Source of the DNA: Basidiobolus meristosporus CBS 931.73
Taxonomy: Eukaryota; Basidiobolomycota; Basidiobolomycetes; Basidiobolales; Basidiobolaceae
DNA: 64,000 nt
Direction of reading: 5' to 3'
Assembly (NCBI GenBank): GCA_002104905.1
Contig: MCFE01000001.1
Coordinates: forward strand, 186,001 to 250,000
In this document: positions 1 to 12,310 of the stretch, one piece after another
How the letters are laid out: every line of letters starts with the position of its first letter
Numbering within the stretch: position 1 is the first letter of the stretch
The notes under the pieces: generated by a model
What the model saw: the letters and a program-made list of their open reading frames with translations, nothing else
Databases searched by the model: none
Told to the model about the DNA's origin: nothing
Made by a program: the position numbers and the translations under genes

Positions 1-77
1 GCCCTGCAAAATTGCCTGAAAGATGAGTCTCAGGGCCTTGTAGCAGCTGTAGAGCACAGAACTGTAAATGAGACTTC
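1..77 (+). pseudogene. copia-A gag fragment, left part
   Basis: This stretch resembles the gag region of the copia-A elements further right (around 46540-46620), including the segment encoding the end of the helical gag domain. It is interrupted by copia A1 and resumes after 4122. It is a remnant with no open frame. The family assignment rests on nucleotide similarity seen by eye. Confidence 0.6.
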
Positions 78-82
78 AAATT

Positions 83-431
83 TGCTGTAAGAGACTTGGA
101 GAAATTGGAGGTGATTAGGAAGACAATCAGACTATGTGGTTTTCATTTAATGATTTAATGAGTGTAAAAGTAGTATTTATACTTTTACATGGTCTTGGCA
201 TAACAAACATGTAGAATTGGTTTAGGAAGGTCCCAAGTATATGCTTGCAAAGCTTGGGGCTGATTGAACAACTTAGTGAATTCTCATGCTCTGGGTACCT
301 GATATTTTGGTGAATATATTCTGAATGAATCCCAACCAGGGATTTGGTCAGTATTCTCTAGGATCTGAAGGTAATGATCTAAGTGACTAGGCTAGCTGAA
401 TATTTAGGTGAAATTGCAAGCTCTTACAACA
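83..431 (-). repeat. LTR of copia A1 (3' LTR)
   Basis: It begins TGCTGTAAGAG and ends TTACAACA, matching the family termini TGTTG...CAACA with one change. It lies downstream of the RNase H end of the minus-strand coding region, so it is the 3' LTR. Confidence 0.9.
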
Positions 432-442
432 CAGCCACTCAA

Positions 443-3400
443 CTAAATGTTCATACTGACTAGTCCTAATTTTGACCTATGATATTCAAACTTGTCTCTA
501 GCTAACAGTTTGCTGAGTACACCTGCAATCATATCATCTGTGGGACAGTAAGCTAAGTCAAACAGGTTATCCTCTATAGCTTCACATATGAAATGGTGTA
601 TAATATATATGTGCTTAGTTCTAGCATGAAAAGTTGGATTTCTACCTAATTATATACATCCTTGTTCATCTTGAAATAAAGTAATAAGTGTTTTTTAACA
701 TAAGCCTAATTCTCTAAAAAGCTTCCTTAACCACATTGCTTCTTTTGTAGCTTCACAGGCTGTTATATTACTCTGTCTCTGTGGTAGAAAGTGCTACAGT
801 TGGTTGCTCTCTTGAATTCCATGAAATTGCTCTTTCAGGGTAAAGAAAGGTGTATCCAGTGGTGGATCTTCCATCTTCTAAATTTTGTCCCCAATCAGCA
901 TCAGAGTATCCTGCAAGATCTTGTTCTGACTCCTTATAGGTGTACCCTAAGCAGATATCAGCAGTTTCTCTTAGGTATTTAAAAATACACTTAACTGCTA
1001 CAATAAGATCAAATCCATAGTTCTGATTTTGCTGGCTGACAACTCCCTCTGAATATGAGATATCTGGACATGTTCCAAGCATGATATACATCAGTCTGCT
1101 GACCATAGACTTATTAGAAAACTCAGGGCTTTCAGACAAGACCAAGCCCACTTGATTTGGTTGAGCTTTGACCAAGTTAAGGTTTGTCTCCATTGGGGTA
1201 GCTGCTGGTTTACAGTCTGCCATTTGGTGCTTCTTTAGTATATCTTAAATATACATGGATTGGCTTAGGGTGATAGTTTGGGTACTACTATCTATGGAGA
1301 ACTTTATCCCTAAGTAGCAGCCAACTTCTCCTAGATTGGCCATCTCAAACTCTTTAGATTGGCTGGATTTAGTCTTTTTGAGTGTTTCTAGGTTATTGGT
1401 GGCTATAATAGGATCATTCACATCAAGAGCTAATAGAACTGGACTTGCTCTATCTAGCTTATAGTAAATACTATAGTCAGCATTACTCCTTTGAGACTCA
1501 AAGATTTCAAATAAGAATCTATTTTGCAATTCCAGGCTAGTGGTCATTGTTTGAGTCCACATAGAGACTTTTCAAGCTTGCAGACAATGGGGGTAATCTT
1601 GGTTAGCATATCCATCAGGCTGGTGCATTTACACGTCCTCATCAAGTTTTCCATTCAAAAATGTAGTTTTTACATCCATTTGATGAATAAAAAATTATAT
1701 TTGGCTGCAATAGCCAATATTAATCTGAAGGAATTACGCTTGGCTACCAGTACAAAGGTCTCAGTGTAGGCAAGTCCTTCTGCCTGAGAGAATCCTTTGG
1801 CCAGAAGTCTTACTTTGTATCTTTCAGTTGAACCATCAGCCATGTTTTTATCTTGAAGTCCTATCTACATCCAATTGTTTTTTGGTTGATTGGTAATATG
1901 ATTAAGTCCCATGTTTGATTTTTCAATGGGCCTGATATTACTCTGTTCTTGCAGATCTCCAAAGTTTTGTCTGAGGGCTATTTAGGGCCTCTTTTACATT
2001 CTGAGGTTTATCAATATGGACTGAATAGGCATAGGCTAAGTTTGTACCCTCACTGATATAATAACTTGGGCTATTTCTTGTCCAATTGGATCTCTGGGCA
2101 TTTGATACTGGAATAATCACTTCTGGAATATTCCTGGGCACTGATTCATGCTGAACCACAGTTTTAGGGTCCTCTGGAGTGAACAACACATCACTGTTTT
2201 GCTCTGACTCATTCCTGTAAATTGGTGGACATGGAATCAGATATTTGTCATCATCTGATGTCATTTTATGAGAAGATTTTGAATTTTCATCATGAAACAC
2301 ATGCCTGTACCTGCTCTGCTTCTTGCTTTGGTATTGCAGAGTGTGTATGCATTACTCTCATTTCAGTAGTCCAAAAATATGCCTTTACACTTTTTGGTTC
2401 AATGATTGACTGATTTCCAGGCAGTTTCTTGGCATGTGCTCTACACCTATATATTCTTAGATGTCCTGCACTTGATGTGCATCCACACCATGCTTCAAAT
2501 GGAGTAGCATCACAAAATATTCTGTTATAACTCATATTTTAGGGTATACAACTGTGGCAACTGAATCCACCAAAATATCATAGGATAATTTTTGATCATC
2601 AATCAGAGATCTTGCCATATCTATAATTGATCTGTTAACATGTTCTGCAACTTCATTTTGCTGTGGGGAGTATGGTAGAGTAGTCTCTTGCTTTATCCCA
2701 TGAATTTTGCAGTAGTGGATGAGGAGTTTGAGGTATATTCCCCACTGCTGTCAGTATATTTTCATGATTTTTTCACTAGTTTTTCTTTCCACCATGGCTT
2801 TAAGCTCCCTGAACTTAGACAAAGCTTCTTCATTTTTCTCCATGAAGTGGGCCCCCGTGTTTCTTGCATAATCATCAATAAAAGTGTTTCAATATTTCAT
2901 TCCACCTGAGGATAACTTATGCATAGGGCCACACACATCAGAGTGAATTAGATCTAGTTTTTTCTCAGTTTTAATTAGCCCAGAGCTCTTGAAAAGTTGT
3001 CTGGCATGTTTCCTATGTATCCAGGCTTTATAGTGCTCCCAATTAGCTGGACAATCAACTGTACTCTGGAAACTAGCTGATCCTGGATCATTTTACAAAA
3101 ATAATTAAAACTGATGTGTCCAAGTTTTCTGTGCCAAAACATCAATGCTTCTTCATTTAAGTTACTAATATGGGCTTGCAGGTATGAAGGAATATATTTA
3201 GTCCGTGAATGACTTGATTCTTCATCCAGGGGCCTTCTATATATGCAATTTAATGTGAAATCTTCAGCTCTGGACTCTAGGGCTGATACAAGGCCCTGAA
3301 ACCTGTCTCTCAGGCTATTCAGGATGGCCACTATCACATACATCTCAGTGGTTGGTACACCCATAGAATCCATCTTGTACACCAGCAAGGTAACTGTGCT

Positions 3401-3740
3401 ATCAAATTTATTCTTATCCTCCTGGCAGCATCTTTGTATTAAAGAAACTTTATCCAAGAAACATTCTCTTAGCAGCTGAAGATGACCAGTATGGCTCTTC
3501 TGATGCCTTCCAGACATTCTTTTCCATTGAGGCAAATGCCATCAAAGGCACTTGTTCTTACTCCTGGTACTCCAAGGATTCCTCTACTACATTGTTGGGA
3601 GGGTATTTTTCTCTCATGTCAATATCCAAAAGGCCTCTTTCTTGTAGCAGCATCTTCATCTTCACCTTCCACATTTGGTGGTCAGATCCATCCAACCATT
3701 CAGCAGAGGGAAAAGTTTCAGTAATAGCAAAAGTAAACAT
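443..3740 (-). pseudogene. copia A1 gag-pol remnant
   Basis: Read from 3740 down, the conserved gag start is followed by gag, a pre-integrase region near 3130, an integrase core around 2600-2960, and then the linker. Reverse transcriptase (1245-1900) and RNase H (530-1223) follow. RNase H keeps the GYSDADWGQ and ALSTTE motifs. The reverse transcriptase box that reads LALYVDD in copia A6 is LALDVND here (near 1410-1440), so a catalytic aspartate is lost. Many stops and frameshifts separate the open pieces. It cannot make a working polyprotein. The stop at 443-445 matches the family's usual end. Confidence 0.9.
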
Positions 3741-3771
3741 TGCAGAGAGTATGAGCTTGGCAGTCATTACC

Positions 3772-4117
3772 TGTGGTAAGAGACTTAGAGCTATTGGATG
3801 TGATTGGGAGGATAAGTGATTATGTGGTTCTTACTCAATGACTTATTGAATGTAAAAGTGGTATTTTTATTTTACATGATCTTGGCATAGCAAGTGCATA
3901 GAATAGGCTTAAAAGGTCCCAAGAACATGTGTGCAGAGTCTGGAGCTATTTGGACATCTTTGAGAATCTTCATCTGCTGGGTGCCTGATACTTTGGTGAA
4001 AGTATTTCAAGTAAATCCCAACAAGGAATATGGCCAGTATTCTCTGGGATCTGAAAGCAATGATCTAAGTGACTACACTATGTGAATATTTAGATGAAAC
4101 TACAAATATTTACAACA
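3772..4117 (-). repeat. LTR of copia A1 (5' LTR)
   Basis: It begins TGTGGTAAGAG and ends TTTACAACA, about 346 bp. On the minus strand the adjacent primer-binding site (3760-3771) is GGTAATGACTGC, a decayed form of the family GGTTATGAGCCC. Confidence 0.9.
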
Positions 4118-4445
4118 AAATTAGGTCCTGTAAGGCTCCTGGTGAATATCAGCAATACTCAAGACCTAGCAGTTCTAAATTATTTTAGTTCATGGGCAAC
4201 CAAGTGCACAAAAGTATCATCTATATTCCAAGTTCCACATATCTTGTAAGAACTACAAATGAAAGAAGCAACCTTTTGTGTGTCTACTGTGATAGGAAAG
4301 GAAGCTGATCACACCAGTCCCTCAAAAGAGAGATACCTATGGAAATAGCTTGGTCCCATGGGTGGACCTCATCTAATTCAGCCATCTAGATGCTGCAAAG
4401 ATGCCATCATGGTGCCAGCTGATTTGAAATGTTTACCCTTTTTAC
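4118..4445 (+). pseudogene. copia-A gag fragment, right part, and unassigned spacer
   Basis: This continues the fragment at 1-77 after the AAATT duplication. Around 4275-4330 there is a decayed zinc-knuckle region (the Cys-x2-Cys part is visible, followed by a stop) and the Lys/Arg stretch that follows it in related copies. From about 4330 to 4445 nothing further is recognisable. Confidence 0.5.
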
Positions 4446-4792
4446 TCTTGTAAACACATGTAAATCCCACTAAGTACTCACCTAAGTTAGTCACTTAGAT
4501 CATTACCTACAAATCTTAGAGAAAAACTGACCAAATTCCATGTTGGGATTCACCTGGATTTTTTCCCCCAATATCAGGCGCTCAAACATGACACTTACAA
4601 AGTTTTCTAAGCAGGCCCAAAATTTGTATACACTTTCTTGGGGTATTCCCAAACTTAATCTGTGTGTTTGTTATTGCAAGAGAATGTTGTGATATAAATG
4701 CTACCTTTACATTCAATATATCATTCAGTGAAAACCACCAAATCTACTTATCCTTCCATATCACTTCCAGTATCTCCAAGACACTTACAACA
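4446..4792 (+). repeat. 5' LTR of copia A2
   Basis: It starts TCTTGTAAAC (family TGTTGTAA) and ends ACACTTACAACA, with the same internal blocks as the other A LTRs. It lies just upstream of a primer-binding site and gag, so it is a 5' LTR. Confidence 0.85.
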
Positions 4793-4804
4793 GGTTATAA
4801 GCCC
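4793..4804 (+). other. retrotransposon primer-binding site, half-tRNA type
   Basis: GGTTATAAGCCC directly follows the LTR. It differs by one base from GGTTATGAGCCC in the sister copy at 46175. That sequence is complementary to the anticodon arm (CAU) of initiator tRNA-Met, not to a tRNA 3' end. Drosophila copia is known to prime from such an internal tRNA fragment. Confidence 0.75.
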
Positions 4805-4822
4805 AGAGCTGTACTCTCTGCA

Positions 4823-6000
4823 ATGTCTACTACTGTTATTACTGCAATTATTCCCTCCGCTGAAAAGTGGGAAGATTCTCTCTATCAAATATGGAAGTTG
4901 AAGATGATGATGCTGCCGCAAGAAAGGGGCCTTTGGGATATCATCATGGGAGAAGAATGACCTGCTCAGAACACAGGAAAGGAGGCCTCAAAGTACTGCA
5001 AAAAAGAATAAAGTGCCTTTTACAGCATTTGCCTCAACATTAATGACAAATTGCTAATTCAATTCTCAAGGGCAAAACTAGCAAAGAATGCCTGGAAGGC
5101 ACCAGAGATACATACCAGTTATTTTCAGCTGCTAAGAAGTGTATCTTAGACAATTTTTCTTTAATACAAAGATGCTGCCAGGAGATGAAATAAAAAATCT
5201 AATTACAAAATTACCCTGCAGGAGAATGAGATGGAATCTGCAGGTGTACCAGCTACTGAGTAGGAGGTAATACTTACTATCCTGAGTAGCCCAGCAGACA
5301 AGTTTCAGGGCTTTGCATCAGCCCTAGAGTCAAGAACTGAAGATTTCACCTTGAATTACATACTTGGAAGGCCCTTGGATGAAGAATTAAGAGAATTAAG
5401 TGCCAATAAGAATGAAGAGGAGGATGCTTTAATAAGCAATGATAACCAACAAAGAACATACTCAGGAACCTTTAAAGGCAATAGCAACCTGTTTTGCTAC
5501 CACTGCAAACAGAAAGGACACATATTAGACAGGTGCCACCAAAAGAGAGATATAAGCAGAAAATACCTAAGTATGGCAATGCTGCAACAACTGAAGATAG
5601 ACCATTCATATCTGCACTAAGTATGACCACAAACAAAAATTCTGCAAAGTGGTACACTGTCTAGAGAGTATCTTAAAACTTTACACACCAGAAAGTTCTT
5701 TTTACAAAATATCAAGTAGTTCCAGTTGAGAAGGGTTTCATGGGTGACATTAGAATGCTTGTTGCAGTGGGAGAAGGAACTATCCTAGTAAGCCTTAGAA
5801 GCAGAGAAGGAAGCCACACACTTACCAACAAAGAAGTGCTCTATGTATCAGAAATATCCAAGAACCTACTATCTGTAAGCAAGGCCACTGCAGAAGGACT
5901 CAGTTTCAGCTTTGACAATTCTGGATGCAAGATCACTGATCAAAATGGTGCCCATATTGCTTTGGGTATTAGAGATCAGAATCTATACAAGTTGACTTAT
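4823..6000 (+). pseudogene. copia A2 gag-protease region
   Basis: The conserved gag start is at 4823. Gag is broken by stops and frameshifts. A zinc knuckle of the CX2CX4HX4C type is intact near 5495-5540 (C-YH-C-KQKG-H-ILDR-C). The segment at 5740-6000 matches the region after the protease that precedes the pre-integrase domain (NLLSVSKATAEGLSFSF). The element then breaks off at about 6000, where Tnp2-element sequence begins. Copia sequence of the same orientation resumes at 9790, so the Tnp2 element may have inserted here, but both junctions lack recognisable ends. Confidence 0.8.
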
Positions 6001-7742
6001 CTTCAGAATGCCACCTAAATAAATACATATCCAGGTCATCCAGTCTTTGCATTTGTATTGTTACATATGTGTATGAATATTAATTGAAGCCTGTGAGAAG
6101 TACTTAGGGTAGCAGATACTCTGTAATATCTTGCCAATTTTTTCAAATTTCTCCGGTATCTTGAAGGGCTCATTTAGCTTGAAATGCCCTATGTACAACT
6201 TGGTCATCAGTATAGGGATATTATTGAAAGCAAATGCATTGCTCCCAGTTGAAAGCTTTTTCTCCAACAGTTACCCTTTATCTTAAGTATCTCCAGTTTC
6301 CAGTTGATTCCATATTCCGGCCAATGGCTCATAGCTTGCCAACTTTGCTGCAATTGCATGCTGACTTCTGTACATTCTCTCTGTGGGAAGATGATGTTCT
6401 TAGTGCTGGTGTTTGAGTGATAATAATGTGTGAGAGTTATGGAGTAAGTCCCATGGATTTCATACATTTGACAGCAATACAGTTCAATGTGCCCACAAAA
6501 ACCTGCTATGTTGCTGATGGCTGGGGTATCTCCAATGTAGATAATAATATGTGCTTTTGCACAATGGCCATTTACTGTTATCCTGCTGGAAAGCATATAA
6601 ATCCATTCAGCAATGGATACAGGTACCTATCCAGGTTGGACAGTGATTTAGGTCTAAATACCAGTGACACTACCATCAGATTATGGCTCTGGAACCATAA
6701 GATGGGTAGCAGAATCAGATTGATGAGAATCCATGGCCAGCAGGATTTGCTGGTAGAGTGCTTGTTCAATGAGACCCCATCAAGTGCAAAGACAAAGGCA
6801 TGGTCATACATACCTTCAAAGTAGCCCTTGCTTCTTAGCTGTTTGTAATGTTTGCCATCAAATATATTGGATATGCTAGTGCTTGATTAATACTGAGTGC
6901 GGTACTGTATAGCTTTGCAATATTTGTTGGACTTCATCAGCTTCCTCAAATAGGGTATGACCAGAATGTATCTGGAGTGTGAACAATGTTTTCCCTCAGT
7001 GGTGGTGAATTCCTGACAATTTGGACTTGTTGCAATGGTAGCATTTTTGGATGTGAATGCCATACAACTGTTAACACATGCTGGAATCAGGACAGTCTCT
7101 GCATCATATGTTGCCAGCCTCATAATGGTTGTCCACTTGTACCATGTACATAGTAAGTTGCATCCTGGAATGATTTTAGTATGAAGTAGTAATAAATCCT
7201 CAAAGCCTCCATTACTGATATTAGCAGAAATGCGCCACTTCTCTAGCCACAACATTACATCACTCACCAGTAGATGGATTACTGAGCTCACTTGGCTCCA
7301 TAATGTATCCTTGGCATTTGTCTCAATGGGTGTTGTCTCATTGAATATTGGGATTTGACTAGGCTCATACATTGTACTGTTGTTAAGGGAGATAGGCTCA
7401 CAATCCGTCAGTGAACCTTCTTTGTCAGAGCTATCACTCTGTGTGCCATATTCAGAAGGCTGAGGTGTGCCTAAAGGCATCACAAACTCATTTGACTCAG
7501 TTTGCGCAAGGTGACAAATACAGCTGGGTGCCAATATAGAAATATTAACTGGCCAACAAGATAATATTGGTAAGATAGTGACCAATGAATGGTCAAATAT
7601 GAGTTGTGTGGCAGAACACCAGCCATGATCCTTGTAATACTCCTATGCTGTCTGCATGCTTCATGGCTGAGAGGCTTGCTACAATAGCCATATGGCTTTT
7701 TTCTCTTCTCTTATGGTGTAGAGTCAAAGTAGTCTTGACCAT
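6001..7742 (-). pseudogene. Tnp2-type transposase (CMC/EnSpm), copy A, C-terminus missing
   Basis: The minus strand encodes the transposase that is more complete at 58813-61504. The start ATG is at 7742, inferred by alignment with copy B. Recognisable blocks are the acidic linker (PLGTPQPSEYGTQSDSS, near 7440-7480), the KISANIS/GGFEDLLLLH block near 7180-7230, and ALDGVSLNKHSTSKSCW near 6740-6800. The last block keeps the aspartate (ALDG) that copy B has lost. Further on are the GDTPAIS motif (near 6505-6530) and the FNNIPILMTKLYIGHFKLNEP block near 6170-6230. Several frameshifts break it. It ends abruptly at about 6001 inside the C-terminal region. Confidence 0.85.
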
Positions 7743-7963
7743 GAGACAAACAGTTTGACTTTCAACAATGTAACACTATCATATCACTTTTTGGTCAATA
7801 CTCCTGTGAATTTAAGGCAGTCTTGTGTTTGAGACATTGCACCTACATGAATGTAAGATTCAATGATGACCCACCATAGTAAGCATTATAAATAAAGTTG
7901 TGGCACCACATACACATGCATATGTAACACTACTTTCCCTTTGTTTGACTCACTTTCATACAT
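7743..7963. promoter_or_regulatory. intergenic region between divergent genes of Tnp2 element A
   Basis: This short gap separates the divergent start codons of the transposase (minus) and companion gene (plus). The same arrangement occurs at 58591-58812 and, split by Harbinger-2, around 38360-43055. It presumably contains a bidirectional promoter. No defined motif is claimed. Confidence 0.45.
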
Positions 7964-9789
7964 ATGCCGCCAAAAAATAAAGCAAAGTTGTCTGGTTCCC
8001 AACCACCCCACCACTGACAGCAACAGAAGAATGGTTGGACAACAGCTTGCTTTGACATTCAGTGCAACAAGCAGGACCACATCCAAAAAAGGCCATGTTA
8101 ACAGTTTGCCCACTGAAGGTAATAATGTGGACTTGTCAGGCTCTCAGTCAAGTAGGCAATTGAGAACCTCTGTAGAGCCACATGCTTACGGCTATGCTCA
8201 GGCAGATGAGAATGTAGTAAATGTAGTACCCTTGGTTGAAGACCAGCAAGTGTCCAACACAACACCACTACCACCCATATTACCAAGTATGTTGTCAGCT
8301 CATACTAAAGCAGTAATGAAGCAATCAGGTGCAGTGGCTGATGGGATAGATGCACTGGCCCAGATAAATCAGGAAATAGTACAGAAACAGGATGAGTGAA
8401 TAATATGTGTAGAGCAATCAATATCCCAGTTAGAGAAAGCAGTATCTTTGCTGCAAAGAAGGAACTCAAGTAGCTCAATGTCATAGCAAAGAATTGAGTC
8501 ATTTCCCAATGTAACAGCAGAGGAACATTGTACAGTCTTTGAAACACAACAATAGTGTTGAAAGATAAAGCCCACAGCAAAACTAATCACAGTGTGGGAG
8601 GGAGACAATGAGGTGTTTATACCAAAGCATAAAAATCAAGAGATATTGAAGATCTGTGCAGCCATTGAGTGCAACAATAAAGAGCAGGCTAATATTCAAG
8701 AGGCTGTCAGAAGTCTAGCATGCTATCATCTCAGGGCCAGCATATCATGGGACCATCAGGAACTCAAGGCCAAGCAGAAGCACTTGACTTGTTCCATGAG
8801 CATTATCCCAAATTCAAACAGGCATATGGATTTTGGGCAGTATTGGTGTGCTAAGAGAGTATCTTGAGAATAGCAGAAACCAGCAAAGGCAGAAGTACAA
8901 GGGTGCCATGGCTAAAAACCAGTCACCTCCACAAGAGCCTGTTACAAGCAGGGCCAAAGCTCCAGACAAGTGTCAATGAGATGTCAGGTAGCTAGAAGAG
9001 TGCCAATTAGGGACAAGCAGGCAGACATGGATGCACCAGCACAACATTTATCAAGGAAAAAGCATAGTACTACTCAAGAAGCATTCAGTCAAAGTAGCAG
9101 TGAAGGACCTGGCAGCAACAAAAACCAGTGGCTCTTACAGGAGCCTGTCACAACTACAGTTGAGAGCTCAAAACAAGCAGAAAAGAAACATCAGGTTGCC
9201 AGAAGAGTGCCAGCAAGGGACAAGCAGGCCAAAACAGATGCATCAGAGCAGAACTTATCAAAGAGAAAATGTATTTCATTAAAAGAAGCACTCAGACAGA
9301 GTAGCAGTGAGAGACCTGGCAGAGAAAAAGGAAATGGCAAAGGGAAAAATGTCAACCCAAGCCTGAGACAGGGAGGTATGCAAAAAAACTGCAGTTTTGG
9401 CCAATCAATGATGCAAGCCCAGAACACACTGATTTCCATCATAGCTCAGAAGAATTTTCAACAAGAAAACAGCTGTTCTCACAAGAGTTGGATGCGCAGC
9501 CAGTTGAGCTACACTCCAGCCAGGTAGATGAGTCTGCAGAAAAAGGCAATTTGTCTACCACAGCCTCCACATCTTCCATTGGTGACAGAGTGGAAGTCCC
9601 ACTGACAGGCAAGACTACAACATCAAGAGCTCAAAAGACAATCTCAATGCCTTCAATGGAGTTTTGGAGTGTTAATAGGCACACCAAGAGGTTGCAGCAC
9701 TTCTTCAAGAGCAGTGCTCAAGAAATGCACTTGAATATTGCAAAGATTTACTGCAAATACTGGCAGATGAGGTGGTAGACCTTGCAGTG
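7964..9789 (+). pseudogene. companion gene of Tnp2 element A
   Basis: It starts at an ATG at 7964 (MPPKNKAKLSG in frame) and carries frameshifts and stops. The N-terminal part is Ser/Thr/Gln-rich (AQINQEIVQKQDE near 8370). A conserved helical block follows (AIECNNKEQANIQEAVRSLA, near 8660-8720). Next come two copies of a basic ~70-residue repeat with cores RRVPIRDKQAD and RRVPARDKQAK, each ending in a SQSSSE-PG type motif. The C-terminal block is FWSVNRHTKRLQHFFKSSAQ (9660-9720). I do not recognise the family. By position it would be the second protein of a CACTA-like transposon, comparable in role to TnpA; that role is inference. Confidence 0.75.
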
Positions 9790-10120
9790 CACCAGCTTGG
9801 AAGCTACAAAAGAAGCAATGTGGCTAAGATGGCTTTTTGAAGATTTAGGCTTATGTAACAAAGCACCTATTGCTTTACATCATGATAATCAAGGATTCAT
9901 ACAATTTGGTAGAAATCCAAATTTTATGCCAGAACTAAGAGCATAAATAATGCACATCATTTCATATGTGAAGCTATAGAGAATGACTAGTTAACTTTGT
10001 ATACTGGCCTACAGATGAAATGAGTTCAGACATATTTACCAACCCATTTGATGGAAACAAATTTGAATATCTTAGGCCACAAATAGGACCAGTCAGTATG
10101 AACACTTAGTTAAGTGGAAG
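9790..10120 (+). pseudogene. copia-A RNase H 3' fragment
   Basis: It encodes ATKEAMWLRWLFEDLGLCNK and the following HHDNQGFIQFGRNPNF, the C-terminal end of copia RNase H, with later stops. It ends in a purine-rich tract (AAGTGGAAG) directly before an LTR, the expected polypurine tract. It is probably the 3' end of copia A2, separated from its 5' part by Tnp2 element A. Confidence 0.85.
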
Positions 10121-10415
10121 TGTTGTAAAATTTGCAATTCTACCTAAATACTCACCTAAGTTAGTCACTCAGATCATTACCTTCAAATCTTGGCAACTAT
10201 TAGCAAATTCATTGTTGGGACTTATAATATTTTCACCAAAATATTGGGTTCCCAGAGCACAAAAAATCTAGAAGTTGTCCAAGCAGCCCCAAGCTTTGCA
10301 CACATGCTCTTGGGACCTCCTTAAGCCTAATCTATATGCTAGTTATGCCAAGACTATGTAAAAGTATTAATACCACTTTTGCACCCAATAAGTCATTAAG
10401 TGAAAATCACATAAT
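10121..10415 (+). repeat. copia-A 3' LTR, left part
   Basis: It starts TGTTGTAAAATTTGC after the polypurine tract. It is interrupted at 10416 by Harbinger-1 and continues at 13828. The joined parts have the usual LTR length of about 345 bp. Confidence 0.88.
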
Positions 10416-11157
10416 AGACTTGTTCCATTGTACTGTCCAGGGTGCATGGCACAATCCATGGTCTCTAAGAACAATTGGGCACAATATTTTAGCTACCAGT
10501 AGGCAGGATTGCTCTTGGACAATTTTGTACCATGTGGGATGATCTTGCCCACTATTGCACAACCTGACACAATGAGGTTGACACGGATGATTGCACCAAC
10601 TTGTACTGTTTGCAGCATGTGCACAATTAGATACTGCTATTATGGTAGGTATAATCTGGTATTTGGATACGTTTCTTTAATGCAAATGGAGATAAATGAG
10701 TATCACACTATAAACTACACTGATACTTACCATTTTGGTTGCCATCACTCTAATTGGATGGTATCTCAGCGGTTAATTGGTCCAAAAGTATCCTGAAGCT
10801 GCAAGTCCCCAATTGGCTCTTTGGCCAATACACAAGCTACCTGATTTGACATTAAGTATCCCATTTTGCCTATTGAGCAAGTAAATCCCTGATCCTAGTG
10901 ATTCAACAAGGCATCATAGCCAGCATGCAACCAATCAAGCAGATGCAAAATGGATCAAATGGCTACACTGGTGTAACAGATGATATATATATATGTATGG
11001 TGTTTATTTATAGGAGTTCTGTCTCAAATGTGAGACAACCTCAATATTGCTTATATCAGAGTTTTAGTGATCACTGATTTGCGGTGGCCTGAGTTGGATT
11101 GCAAAAAAAATGAGTTGTTTGGATCATGACAAATAATATCAATTCAATGCAGTTGCA

Positions 11158-12310
11158 TAATCTTCTCCTAGGTTTCTCCCTCACAGAGATTACTACTGAA
11201 ACATTTGGTAGTGATTCACTTGGCACACCAAAACTACTTCCTTGTTGAATATCCTCTTGGCTACTTATGTATTTGTAGTCAGTATTTTGCCTCCTAGTTG
11301 ATGAGTGCATGATGCAGCTTGGCCATGCTTAATTGCTCCAGATGATGCTGCTGAGCCAGCCTGCAGTGCTATGCACTGATGTATTCTTTTACTTGCCAAA
11401 GGCTCTGGAGGCAAAGGAACTTCATGTGGGTCATCATCAGTCAGTTCACCAGAAGAAGCTCACTGATGGTCAGGTGTAATGGCATGCACAGGCGCAACTT
11501 GATGTGCTAGCAAGGCCCTTGGCTGAGTTTGATATGATGCTGCTTATTGACACAACTTGGCCTGCTCCAATGGACCTGTGTCCAAATGAGCAGCTTGGCA
11601 AGTTCTAGTGGTTTTGCTCTGAAGCGCATGCATTGACCCAACATGTATTTACTCAATGCAGAGTGCTCTTGTGAAGGGTGTTGGAGTAGTTTGAACTGAG
11701 GTGTGCTGGTGCGCTGAAATTGCAGGGGATGTTAATGAATTCAGCTAGGAGTGCTGGTGCAATCTACACGCTGCTGCTTGTGGTATGTATTCTTCCTCTT
11801 GAAGCTCACCTTTTGATTCCTCAAGGTATTCACTTACCCTCTGTCTGATACTTTGAAGTATTGCCTGGATGAGTCCTGTGTATATTGCTCTTGGAAGCCA
11901 CTTAACTCTGTTAATATATCATATAATACATTAGTCATTTGAGGCAAAAACTTACTCAAACGCTCTTTGGTTCCCAAAGTTGACGCACATGCAGACATGT
12001 CTGGCCTGTACTGTGTAAATTGCGTGCAAAACTGTTCCTGTGTGGATTCCTCATCAAATCACCACACTCTCAGCTCATTCTTGATTTCAAAACTTGTCTT
12101 GTTATAGGTCTTCTTACATACATCCACTGGCATCCTTATGTTGAACTCATGCCACAGCATTCTACTCAGGTTCTTCCATTTCTGTTGACTCTCTGAGGTA
12201 TATAGTTCTGCTAGATTAATGAGTAATGCCCAAATATCTGTATGAAGGCTCATCATAGACACTTGGGCTATACTAAAATCATTTGGCAAGAACTTGAACA
12301 AATTTGACAT
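11158..12310 (-). pseudogene. Myb/SANT-like protein of Harbinger-1
   Basis: It starts at 12310. The first 83 codons have the tryptophan spacing and helices of a Myb/SANT-like domain: DIWALLINLAEL, then QQKWKNLSRMLWHEFN, then TYNKTSFEIKNELR. The frame then stops near 12059. Debris of the rest continues, with GFQEQYTQDSSRQ near 11880 and a basic C-terminus (KPRRR) near 11165. Its ancestral stop, kept in Harbinger-2, has been lost. Such a partner protein is known in PIF/Harbinger elements, where it helps bring the transposase to DNA. Confidence 0.78.

Larger units (their letters stand above)
83..4117 (-). mobile_element. Ty1/copia retrotransposon A1, complete but decayed
   Basis: The element is bounded by two LTRs of about 346-349 bp (83-431 and 3772-4117). 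It is flanked by the identical 5-bp target duplication AAATT (78-82 and 4118-4122). It reads on the minus strand in copia order: gag, protease, integrase, reverse transcriptase, RNase H. The coding part is full of frameshifts and stops. It sits inside the gag of an older copy of its own family, so it is the later insertion there. Confidence 0.93.
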
